Assembly (NCBI RefSeq): GCF_003286085.1
Contig: NW_020825312.1
Location: 4,030,001 to 4,094,000 of the forward strand
Direction: 5' to 3'
Length of the DNA stretch: 64,000 bases
Origin: Drosophila persimilis
Lineage: Eukaryota; Arthropoda; Insecta; Diptera; Drosophilidae
The notes under the pieces are model-generated. The model ran no database searches. It worked only from the letters and a program-made list of their open reading frames with translations, and was not told where the DNA came from. Position 1 is the first letter of the stretch. Every line of letters begins with the position of its first letter. Of this stretch, positions 46,484 through 56,862 are shown piece after piece. The position numbers and the translations under genes were made by a program.

Positions 46484-47251
46484 CTAGAAACCCCAGTGGG
46501 TGCCGAATCCATCGAAGCTCATGTGCGAGACGCTGGTGGCGGGCGAGTACTGGACGGTCTGGGCGCTGCCGTAGCTGGACACTCCCAAAGCGGGGGCATT
46601 GTGGGTGTAGGTGGTGGCAGAGGGTCCGTGGTTCACATTAGTTGTGGCCAGGGGAGCGGCATAGGACACAGTCTTGGCCAGAACGGGAGCGGGAGCAGCA
46701 TAGACAGCCTTAGTCACGACGGGAGCTGGGGCGTACACAGGAGCAGGAGCGGAGTACACGGTCTTGGCCAGAACTGGAGCGGGCGCAGAGTACACGGTCT
46801 TGGCCAGAACTGGGGCTGGAGCAGAGTACACTGTCTTGGCATAGACTGGAGCCGGGGCATAGACTGGAGCAGGAGCAGAATACACAGCCTTGGCCAGAAC
46901 TGGGGCAGGAGCAGCATACACAGTCTTCTGTACAACCGGAGCGTGAACAAGGGTCTTGGCCACTACAGGCGTGGCCTGGGTGTACAGCGGAGCAGCATAG
47001 GTGGTCTTGGCCACGGCCGGGGTGTAGACATTGTTCTGGATGCGAGTGTCGCTCTTGCGGACGCTGGAGTAGGGCGTATCGACGGCCTTCGAGTAACTGG
47101 AGACAGTGCCGGCGAAGGAGCGGACCACGTTCTGCTGGGTGGAGGCTACTGCGTCCACAGACGGGTTGGCTACGGCCACGTGGCTGGCCAGGAGGCCGGC
47201 TTGGGCGTAGGCCACCAGGGCGCAGAGGGTGATGAGGTAGCGGAAGGCCAT
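46484..47251 (-). CDS. Retinin-like secreted cuticle protein, YSAPAPV repeats
   Basis: This single-exon gene encodes 255 residues. The start is the ATG at 47251 (MAFRYLITLCALVAYAQAG, a signal peptide). The frame remains open upstream, but that part lies before the TATA box. The core STQQNVVRSFAGTVSSYSKA followed by DTRIQNNVYTPA is the retinin-like block. The middle has about ten units of the type YSAPAPVLAKTV, and the C-terminus SHMSFDGFGTHWGF equals that of the gene at 13957. It is secreted to cuticle; repeats with Ala-Pro-Val and Tyr suggest an elastic or cross-linked matrix component. It is divergently transcribed from the paralogue at 48842, with 1.6 kb between the starts. AATAAA lies 56 bases after the stop. 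Confidence 0.92.
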   Translation of the reverse strand: MAFRYLITLCALVAYAQAGLLASHVAVANPSVDAVASTQQNVVRSFAGTVSSYSKAVDTPYSSVRKSDTRIQNNVYTPAVAKTTYAAPLYTQATPVVAKTLVHAPVVQKTVYAAPAPVLAKAVYSAPAPVYAPAPVYAKTVYSAPAPVLAKTVYSAPAPVLAKTVYSAPAPVYAPAPVVTKAVYAAPAPVLAKTVSYAAPLATTNVNHGPSATTYTHNAPALGVSSYGSAQTVQYSPATSVSHMSFDGFGTHWGF

Positions 47252-48736
47252 GTTGTGGATAGCGACTGGCGGATCGGTGAGAGACGAGTCTGAAGAAGCG
47301 GATGGCAGGCTGGCTGGGCTGCGACTGATGCTGATCTGGCCGAAATGTTGCGGCTTATATACGCGTCGGACGCGTGCCAATCCACTGGTCCGCGGTGCGC
47401 TTTTTGGCTATTGGTAATTGGAAATTGGTAATTGAACTGCCCACAAAGCGATGCCTGTTCACCTGTCCGTTGAGTGATTGGCGCAATTTCTCGAAAGCCA
47501 ATTTGCTCACATAAATTAAACGCGGTAATTAGGCTTAGGGGCGATGCGTTCAGGGCCCCCAGTGTAAAATTAATAACAATTTGCCAAAAGAGCGCAAACG
47601 GAAGAGCCAGGCCAAAATAATCACAAAATTTGTAGCTGTTGCCGGAGCGGTAGGTGTAGCTGTTGCTGCCCCAAAGAGTCGCATCCCAAGTTGGCAACAC
47701 AATTCAATTTGGAGCAGCGTCAACTTTGGTAATTTCAATAAATATTCATCATGCGCTCCGTGAGCAGCGGAGCTGGGAAATTCATTTCCCAAACTTGCGA
47801 AAAACAAAAAGAACTCCCGGGGAGGTGGACCCACAAGACAGAGAAGCAGTCCTTAGAACCGAAATGCTGGATGCCCTATCCATAAGACGTAAGACTTATC
47901 TAATGAAGTAGGAAAGATTGGGTTGTTTTTTGGATCATTTGCGGAAGATTCTGATTTATCGGGAATTAAGGTTTGTGTAGTATATTTACGTGCAGTTCTT
48001 TAAGAGATCCAAGTTTGGTTTTATTCCTTGCCACAGATTCTCTGTATATCCCATGATGATATTCGATCTTTTCCTTCCCTTTCCCCAAAGCATCACATCT
48101 GCATTCCTCCCCCCAGTCTCTTATGTCCCTCTTGAAGGGCACAACAACTTCTCAAACTCTCTTGGAATAAAAACAAACAAAAATCATAAACAAGTCGCTG
48201 CCACCAACGCCCCAATTGTGGCACCAACCCCCCGCTGATACAAAAGTTGACACAACATCCGAGGGGGAACATCCCCCTCGATAGACAAGGTACAGAGGGG
48301 GCATATTTGCTGCTTGAGTTGAACTCAATTTAATGGAAAAATACGCCGAGCAAATAAAAGTTTTTCGCTGTCGTTTCTTTTGGCTGCTCTGGAAAATTTA
48401 TGAGCTGATGATAGTATTCAAAATAATTCACTTTCCCGCCGAAGTGTGAGGCAGGAGCTTCTCAGCTGGCCTCCAGTTCACTTACGAAGAGATGGGCAGG
48501 GCACAAAGGTGAAGAGAGAGAGAGAGAGACATGGTTTTCGCGCAGTCATTTGTCGACCCATTGAACCAGTTTTGGGCCTGGCTCTGTCTCTGGGTCTCTA
48601 CGAGTACACGTCGAAGCGGCTTAGGCCTAAGTCAATCTGTCACACACATACAGAGACCCTCAGAGCCACATTCGACTCGATGGCCGTGAAATTTGGCAAT
48701 AGGTTCGAGGTTTTGTCGGTTTTTGTCAGTTTTGGC
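47252..48736. other. Shared upstream region of two divergent cuticle genes
   Basis: It contains the two TATA promoters at its ends. An open frame antisense at 47170-47700 has no domain. The arrangement suggests shared enhancers. Confidence 0.5.
47354..47361 (-). promoter_or_regulatory. TATA box of minus-strand cuticle gene
   Basis: TATATAAG reads from 47361 to 47354. ATCAGTC initiator sequence lies at 47329-47323, then the ATG at 47251. Confidence 0.75.
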
Positions 48737-48743
48737 TATAAAA
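48737..48743 (+). promoter_or_regulatory. TATA box of plus-strand cuticle gene
   Basis: TATAAAA is followed by ATCAGTAG (initiator, TCAGT at 48769-48773) and the ATG at 48842. Confidence 0.75.
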
Positions 48744-48841
48744 ACTGCGAAATCGAAGCAGTTAGGCATCAGTAGCAACTACAGCTCTATTCCATCGTCA
48801 GTTCCAGTTCCCATTCGAAGCTCAAACCAACTCCTCCAGCC

Positions 48842-49432
48842 ATGGCATTCAAGTACGTCCTGTTGTCCTTCTGCGCTCTGATGGGTGCGACCAGCGCCGG
48901 GTTCGTGGCTCCAGCCACCACCTATGCCGCAGTTCCTGTGGTGGCCAAGCTGGCCCAGCCCCACTACGATGCCGTGGGCACCACCCAGCAGAACGTGGTC
49001 CGCTCCTTCGGCGGCACCGTCTCCACCTACTCTAAGAACGTGGTCACCCCCTACTCGAGCGTGAGCAAAGTGGACTCCCGCATCACCAACAATGTCTACA
49101 CCCCCAAGACCCTGTACTCTGCTCCCGCTCCAGTAATCACCAAGTCCATCTATGCTGCTGCTCCTGCTCCAGTCTACGCCAAGACAGTGTACTCTGCTCC
49201 CGCCCCAGTTCTGGCCAAGACCGTGTACTCCGCTCCTGCCCCAGTGTACGCTCCAGCTCCCGTCGTGACCAAAGCTGTCTATGCTGCTCCAGCTCCGGTC
49301 TATGCCGCCCCTGCCCCCGTCTACGCCAAGACCTACGCCGCCGCAGCGCCCACTGCCTTCGTCAAGTACTCGCCCGCCGCTGTGGTCTCCCACGCCAGTT
49401 TCGATGGCTTCGGCTCCCACTGGGGATACTAA
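48842..49432 (+). CDS. Retinin-like secreted cuticle protein
   Basis: This single-exon gene encodes 196 residues. Signal peptide MAFKYVLLSFCALMGATSAG. The core TTQQNVVRSFGGTVSTYSKN and VDSRITNNVYTPK is the best preserved retinin-like block of the three paralogues. A repeat region of SAPAPV/YAAPAPVYA units follows, and the end is SHASFDGFGSHWGY. It is the divergent partner of the gene at 46484-47251. The polyadenylation signal AATAAA is at 49507-49512. Confidence 0.92.
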   Translation: MAFKYVLLSFCALMGATSAGFVAPATTYAAVPVVAKLAQPHYDAVGTTQQNVVRSFGGTVSTYSKNVVTPYSSVSKVDSRITNNVYTPKTLYSAPAPVITKSIYAAAPAPVYAKTVYSAPAPVLAKTVYSAPAPVYAPAPVVTKAVYAAPAPVYAAPAPVYAKTYAAAAPTAFVKYSPAAVVSHASFDGFGSHWGY

Positions 49433-50941
49433 GCGGAAAGGAATGGGTACTCCTGAGGAGAGTCCTGCTGACCGCCCGTTGACACTTTGTTGATTTGTTC
49501 GTACGCAATAAAAAGCTTCCAGTAGTCGCATAAAACACGCACTCGCTTTTAAGCTAATTAGGGGAATGGGAACGCCCAGGGTACGGGAACACAGATGAGG
49601 AACGGGGTGATGGGACCCACAAAGGTCCGTGCACATGTTGCGCTAATTAAAATGTTCCAGAGAATCAATGATAGCCAGTAAGGTGAGTGGTGGGTGAGTT
49701 CTCAAAGGGTGGGTCTCATTTTCAGGATAAACCTTTTTGGTGCTGGCGGGTGGCAGAGTTTCCTTTCAGAATGATAATAGAGCCATCCACTAGAAGCCTC
49801 CCAAAGCTCAGTGAAACACAGTTTCTAGACTCCGTTCGAGATCTCATAAGTAACCCAAACTTAAAACTCGATGTACCTTCAAATCTTAACTGTTTTGTGG
49901 CATAGCACTTTCACACTTTCCATTTCAATGTGTATTTCCCTAGGTTCTGCCATTTGTCTAGCGTTAAATGGGGCGTATGTGTGCCAAGTAATTCTCTGCC
50001 CATTCCATTTCATCCCACACTGCAATCCCCTGAAAACTGTGGCGTCTCTGTCTGTGTCTGTCTATGGATCTCCACATAGTACTCGCAGCCCCGTTGGACT
50101 ATTTTTTTCCCCCAAATATTTAGTGCAAAACTTTCTGTTTGTCTTTGTGGGCAGGGTGCCGCAAAAAATTGTTGGCCAAAGTTTAATGAGCCACATGACC
50201 CTTTGGTGTTCAGTTCGGTTCAGGCCCTGCCTTTGCCGCCATAAACTTTGGATGGGTTGCTCCTTCAGCAGCTTGACCAGAGTGTTGTTAGGGTTATGGG
50301 GATGGCGGTGGCGGTGGCGGTGGCTAAAAAGTTTCCGCCAGAACACCCATACGTATAAAAAAGGCATTAACGATGGGGGCCGGAGCAAACTATTTAGCCA
50401 TAAAGTTGGTCGTTCCGCTGGACAATTTTGTATGCATATTTTATGGATTTTCAAATGCTGCAAAATTGTTTTCCACGACCAGAATTTAATGTTGACAACA
50501 ATAAAATTTATGTACGGACATAAAAGAGGAATAAACTCGTGATGGGGGAGATGTGGGCTGGTGTGGGTGGATTTGGATTGTCCTTGAATATTTGCCGCTT
50601 AGCTGCATTTGCATATTGTTGCGATTCGAGTCGAGATCTCCGTGTCCGTGTCCGTGTCCGTGTCCAAATCCCTGGCTATCCCTTGGCATTTGCAATACTT
50701 TTTCAATCGCCCCGACATGCTTTGTTGATTTCTTTATTGGCTCATCCATATGCATGCCGGACACTGGACTCGGGACATTGAATCCCTTTCGGCAGACTCA
50801 AGAGGAGACTCGAGTGTTTATCGTTATTGATTGCATCTGGTGAAATATGAGAAATCCAGGCAGAGTCCAATCCAATTTGTCCCGCATGCCAGTCCCAATT
50901 TCAGACCGAATCCCAAAACCGAATGCAAATGCAATTTGTTA
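49433..50941. other. Intergenic with simple repeats
   Basis: A long open frame (49871-50542, plus) has no domain and runs through a GGCGGT repeat near 50303-50322 that produces alternating Trp-Arg. It is judged non-coding. A CCGTGT tandem repeat lies at 50641-50665. Confidence 0.5.
50641..50665. repeat. CGTGTC hexamer tandem repeat
   Basis: Four direct copies of CGTGTC. Confidence 0.85.
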
Positions 50942-51995
50942 TTACGGCGGTAGGTGGAGAAGCGCAGTTGTCAGTGCTCGCAGGGAGCGGGCTTCAACCA
51001 GGTTGCGCTCCAGGTACTTCCTGTGGAGGAGGATGGCCACAATCAGGACGTACTGAAAACGAGGCTTTGAATACTTTGATGGCCCAAAACGTATGGCGTA
51101 TGATTTTTGTCTCACCTGACAGGCGATTGATACCAGCTCGGTGATGGCCAAGTCAGAGGGCGTAGTCTTCTTAGTCGCACAGCCAGACTTGTACAAGTCC
51201 TGGGACATCATACTGCGGTGCTTAAAGCAGCTGCTGGGCACCAAGTCCTTGTTGTAGGTGTAGTCATCGGGTCCCATCATGCCGCAGCACTCGTACTGCG
51301 TAAAAATATCATCGAATATCATCAGGGAAGCAGCGATATGGGGATGAGGATGAGGAACCTAGTATCACCTTGTTCTCGTAGTACTCCAGACTCATGTGTC
51401 GTTTCCAGATGACTTCGATGTCGTGGATAAGCGGGTACTCATGAGTCAGCAGGATGATCATCATCATCTGCAGCCATGTTGCCAGGAACATCAACATTAC
51501 GACCTGCAAACAATACTCGAAGACGATTCATTGCGTACTGATTGGATGGGATTCGACTCACAATTCGCAGCCCATTGGCACTCTGCTTAAGCACCACGAC
51601 GGCGATCGCGCATAGCAGAAATATGACCAGAACCCCCACTGCCATCAGTATGAGCTGGTATTTCAGGAATATGCACCGACCGCACCCACTGATCTGAGAA
51701 ATCGTCTTCATATAGCTCAGCATGTCCGCTATGTTCAAGGCCTGTACGATACCCCATAAAGGTGCTGCTAGCATGGAATTCTACCACTACCACAACGGCT
51801 GGAATAACTCACCAAACAGGCGCTTATGAGACCGTACATGAACCATTGACAAATTGATAACTTCCAAGTTTTGCGTATCTTCCTCTTGGCTGTCGCGACT
51901 TCCTCTTTCGATATATCTGAGGCCGGCTCACTTAGCGGTCTTTTTGATAGCCCGAAACTTTGAATTTTCTCTCTGATTTGTATTGCTGCTGCCAT
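50942..51995 (-). CDS. Tsp66A: Tetraspanin Tsp66A
   Basis: The exons are 51995-51813, 51741-51562, 51503-51369, 51295-51116 and 51052-50942, all phase 0, encoding 262 residues. TM1 is split across the first junction (SICQWFMYGLISACL / ALNIADML). TM2 is LILMAVGVLVIFLLCAIAVV and TM3 is VVMLMFLATWLQMMMIILL. The large extracellular loop carries the signature YECCGMMGP plus two further cysteines (SSCF and SGCA), giving four cysteines for two disulfides. TM4 is about AITELVSIACQYVLIVAIL, followed by a basic tail. Tetraspanins organise membrane microdomains at plasma membrane or endosomes. The symbol is based on the family plus expected cytological position. The first extracellular loop is short and the N-terminal cytoplasmic tail (about 45 residues) is longer than usual. 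Confidence 0.85.
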
Positions 51996-52282
51996 TTCAA
52001 TTCAAATCAGCAATTAAATAGGAAATGACATATCAGCCTCTCAGATACTGATCATTCACTTGACCCTGGGCTGCACAACTCGGTGAAAGTGCGCAGCTGA
52101 CAACTCTTTTTTGCAGGTATCCCCATTTCAGGGATGAGATGATTACCCGCTGCACTCATCCGCTGAAGCTCTGCCAAACACTTAAAGAGATCTCTGGAAT
52201 TTGCATAGATTTAACTTGGCAGCGTTTCATCGTGCCGGCATTCATCTTCAGCCACGTTGACCAAGGATGGGATTCCGGATTG

Positions 52283-52328
52283 GGCATGGGGATGGGTAAT
52301 GGGATGGGGATGGGTATGGGGATGGGGT
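52283..52328. repeat. GGGGATG-type minisatellite
   Basis: Imperfect repeats of GGGGATG/GGGTATG. Confidence 0.8.
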
Positions 52329-53245
52329 CGAACTAAAACTACACAAAAACAGAGACATGCATAGGGAAATACATGGCGAGCTGCTATGGAATTTTTTAAT
52401 CAAACAGTTGCCATTAATTACTGCGAAATTCTGTAGCCACATAACAGACATTTTTTCGACAGGCAGCCGCTGGAATGAATGAAAAGAAAGCTGAATCGTG
52501 CAATGGAAAGGAGCAAATAAAGCGTTGCCAAGCTGCCAAGGCGTGTGCCCCCTGTCCTCATGTGTGTGTGTGTGATTTGCCGTGATTTCTACCGACTAAA
52601 GGATACCCTCTGCTCAAAGTAAGCTGATAGCCATCTAATGGGAATGGAATACACCCTTGTCCCCTCCGAATACTGGGTACAAAGAGAATGCCAAGAGGCA
52701 ACCACAGCCAGTCCGTGCTCCGGCGCTGGAGTCGCCACCAGTGCAGCAGCACCCGCATCCGAGGCAGAGACTGTGGCAGAGGGCAGCAACTAAAAATCAA
52801 ATTAGGTGCAAACGAGCAACCGTCAGCGGCAGGCGGCCTCTGGGTGGGAGTGAATGCTGTGGAAACCAGAATAAAAAAGAATGGGTAGTGGGTCTGGGTT
52901 CTAGGCGTGGGCGTGGGTGTGGGCGTGTCGCGGTTGCGTTTTGTAATGAATAATTTATAATGCGCCCCTCGCTGTTTTACTTGTTGTGTGTTTTTGTTTG
53001 CAGCTTTTAGTTGAGATTAAAATTTTGTGGTTTTGCACTCGAGCCTCGAGTTAAAGTTCTTTTCAGCGAATTGTAAGTTCTGCCACGACTTGGAAGGAAG
53101 CATCCTGAGGATACCCCAGAAAGAATGGCTGGCTGGCTGGCTGGCTGCCTGACTGGCTGATAAATGTGCGTGTGCGGGTGTCAAGTGCACGCTCGTGAAT
53201 TCAATTTGATACACAAACTGATTTATCGACTCGCTGTGGCAGTGC

Positions 53246-53270
53246 CACCATCACCATCACCATCACCATC
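53246..53270. repeat. CACCAT hexamer repeat
   Basis: Four direct copies of CACCAT. Confidence 0.85.
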
Positions 53271-55833
53271 CCCCTTTGTCTTTCTTTCTTCCACTATGCC
53301 TCAACTTCCTGCCACACGCCATTCATAAGTCAGTCCGTCAGTGGGAGCGCAGTCAGAAGTCAGTCGGAGCCGGAAGTGGAGACGATAAAAAATTACATAC
53401 ACTTGTAACTGTTGTCCTCCAGCCCCATACAACCACCACCCCACCAACCACCTCTTCACCAGCTATGTCTCGACTCCACAGGGTTTTCTACTGGTACTAC
53501 TCGTAGTGCTCGTAGTGCTGCAGCCGCCCCCTAACAAGGTTAATTTGTTGCGATCGCAGTCCTCTGTCATTTATCTTCCCTGTCAGCGGCAACTCCTCCT
53601 TCGGAGAGATGGAGCCAGCATCGTTCTAATTTGAATTTAACAAGCTCGCAGGGAAACGGCAGAAAAGGAAGTCAGACAGTCAGTCCATCAGGCCGTCAGT
53701 CTATCAGGGAAGCATTGAAAATTAAAAATTTATTGCCAGCCGGGGTGTCAATCATCGCTGGCATCATTCTCAGCCAGAAAGTAATAAAGTAACGTTGACA
53801 GAAACGCAGTCCATGAAGAAGCGGTGACCAGCGGTGACACTGCAATCGAAATACCCTACTAGAATAGGCGAATTAAGTATTCGAATGCTCCCCGATTATC
53901 CCTTTTTGGTGCTCTGAAAGGTAGAAATTAATGGTAGCTGCAGTCACAGCTTTTTAATCGCCCAATTGTAGACTTTCCCTGGTTATCAGAATGTAACTAT
54001 CAGTCGGATTAACAAACCTATTCACAAAGGCGACGTATCCCAATCGAAAGCATACAAAATCTCGATAAAAATCCTGCCACAGAGTTTCACACACACTCTC
54101 ACCCACTACATCATCATCAATTTGTGTGTTGTGTGTCTGGAGCACCCTCGAAAGCCCCCCGTTAGCCCAACCCAACACTTCGCCTCTACCCAGTGCTCTA
54201 TCTACCTAAACTTTCCACCAACCCAGCACTCGGCACACTATCCATTGAACGTTTCAATTTCACTTGTTGGCTTCGATTGTCGCCCGCAGCCGATGGTTGG
54301 GGGAACAATTGAAAGCGACACTTTTATGGTTTTCAGATTTGTGTCCCCTTGTATCGCTCTCCAATTCTGCTCCACTCTGTTCCACTTTTTAGCAGTTTTT
54401 TTTTCTGGACGGTGTCCGCCCCGTGCTTTATTACATTTGAGCTTTGTTCTTTGGGTCTTGTTCCCTAATTGAGAAATTCTTGGGCGAATTGCGAGGGGCA
54501 AAATTGTTTTAAAGTGTTTGCAGTCTTACTTCCAAAGCATTGCATAATAGTTTCAATAATTTTATTTTTATTCGAGCCAAGTTCTGGTCGGGGTGGTGGC
54601 CGTGCTCGGGTCGGGCTGGGCTCTTATTTCGGGGAAATAAAATTTTGTTACATATTTTGCGGCGTCAAATGGCAGCCACAAAAATGAATGAAATCGTAAA
54701 ATTTCCCCCTCCACTCGGACCGGACCGCAGTCAGAGAGAGAGAGCTAATAACGTACACTCGAAAACCGGATGCGCCACAGACCAATGCCGCACAAAAGCT
54801 GACCCCACTCTTAACCCACTGATGGCCACTGTCCCTGTCCCTCCCCCACTATCACTATCACAGCTAAGTCAGCATGTGTGTGTTAGTGTGTGTTTGTGTG
54901 TGTGTGTGAGGGATTTAAGTGCCGAAACCATTTTTCGGAGAAAGCGAGGAAGCGGAAACTGAACGTCTGACATAACCTCAATTTGTATGCGTTTCGTTCG
55001 TTCTTTCATTTGTTTGTTTGTCTTTGTGTCTCTATCTCTGTCTATTGCTCTCTCGTTTTGCTGGAGATTGCAATTGCATTGGTCCCCTTCCTCTCGCGAA
55101 CTCTCGGCACTGAGTTTTTCTCGCGCTGTGTAAATATTTGATTTTTGCATTAAAGTCAATTTGCTTTCATGATTCCGTAATTCATTGTTTACTCACGCCA
55201 ACTTCTATTACGCCTTCAGCCGCACCCCTCACGTGGCACCACCCCCTTACAATTCAACCCACCCGCTTTGATTGTTTATTTTCATATCCCCCTGCCACAA
55301 AGCCAGCAGCTTCCTGCACCGCAATAAATAGGATATATTTTTATAATCCATTGAATAATTTTTTATAAAATAAGAAAGCTTTACCGTAGAAAATGTATTT
55401 TCGAACAATTATTGTTCATATTTTGGATATTTCACTGGATTGCGAAATTGTTCTCAATTTCTCTGAGTGTGCCGTTCGGCATCCCGCATTTCCGCTGCAT
55501 TTCCACAGACACGACACCAGGCCGGGCTTTGCGATATCCGCATCATCTTTGTTTGTTGCTCGCAGCTCGCAGGTTTTCCTTCCTACTATCACCCCTGTGG
55601 CACTGCCTTTTGTCTGCCCCCAATTCCCTTGCCACAATCAACAATCCACAGGATAGTCCCTGCCACAATTCCAGCTCCAGCTCCAGCACCAGCACCAGCT
55701 TCGGTCTGTTTTAATATGCGCACTCAACGTTAGAAATTAAATCTGGCTCTCGAATGTTATTTGCGCTTTTCGTTTATTTATTTATTTATTATTTGCTTAC
55801 GCGGCTGGCAGTTCCTGGCACCAGCTCTAGACC

Positions 55834-55860
55834 CGATCCGGGATCCGGGATCCGGGATCC
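55834..55860. repeat. Palindromic CGGGATC tandem repeat
   Basis: CGATCCGGGATCCGGGATCC-type array with three overlapping GGATCC palindromes. It could fold back on itself. Confidence 0.85.
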
Positions 55861-56810
55861 TGGTCCTGCCCCAGTTTTCATTAGGTAATGCATAATAAGC
55901 TCAAGAGCTTGTGCAAGTGAATTTAATTTATATTTTTGTGTATGTATTGTACGACTGAAAAGGTCTCTGGTATGGTCTCATGAAAAAGCAATTACAAAAC
56001 TGAATATGAATTAAAAACTTGGGATTTCAAGTTCCATTGTTAGTGACGAAACGGGTGAAAATGTTCAACAGGAGTGCAATGATAAAAAGACGCCTTAACC
56101 ATGGATTTCAGCATCATGTAAATGAAAGAAGATAACTACCAATAAACAGAACCCCCATCCCAAATGAGCGCCCATATGTCGAGAGTTTATTGCTTCAACT
56201 TAGCAGCCACTTAGCCCCCAGACATGGCCATGGCCATCATCAAACATCAAAGCTTTTATGTGGGATCGCACGGGAAGCACAATGAAAGTCAGGCATTACC
56301 TCATGCATTACGCAAGATGCTGTGCTTGGAAATGGCAAAGTCAAATCAATACGACCCACCATCAGTATCCCTCAGATATCCCCCCATCCATCCATCCATC
56401 CATCGAGCATCCATCGAGAAGCATCGACTGGCAGCATTATTATAAGAGGCGCGTCGCGTGCAATTTTAACGAGCTTACGCATTTTATCGCCAGCAGCAGA
56501 GGCAGAAGCAGCAGCAGCACCAGGAGTACGGAGACCGCAGGAGAATACTGTCATCGCCTCATCATCAACAGGCGATGTGACTGCAGTAAAAAAGAATCTA
56601 ATTTAGTGCGAGGTTTGCATACAAATTGTGCTCCGACCACGACCACAGCAGTAAAGGAATCCCTGCGTGACAATGAGGCGAATGGTGGCAGTGTGGATAT
56701 GAGGTTGAGGGTGTTAATCCGCCATTGATGTCACGATATACATTGATTCGCCATTTGGCTTATGCATTTTTCATTAATTGTCTTGTCGCTGGCAATCTCA
56801 ACTCCCTTTG

Positions 56811-56816
<6 letters not shown>

Positions 56817-56856
<40 letters not shown>
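56817..56856. repeat. (GT)20 microsatellite
   Basis: Forty bases of uninterrupted GT, the longest dinucleotide run in the window and likely to be length-polymorphic. Confidence 0.95.

Positions 56857-56862
<6 letters not shown>

Noticed and set aside
46484..47380. Upstream in-frame extension of the cuticle gene (MARVRR...)
   Set aside because: The extension lies upstream of the TATA box and before a clear signal peptide; the ATG at 47251 is preferred.
49871..50542. 223-codon open frame on the plus strand
   Set aside because: It is long, but has no domain or signal sequence. Part of it is translated from a GGCGGT repeat (alternating Trp-Arg), and the opposite strand is also open, so chance is more likely.
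51296..51322. MIFDDIFTQ extension ahead of the Tsp66A CCG exon
   Set aside because: No AG acceptor precedes it in usable phase. The acceptor ACGCAG at 51298-51296 joins the preceding exon in frame.
56258..56728. 156-codon open frame on the plus strand
   Set aside because: It passes through ATCC and GCA repeats and has no domain.
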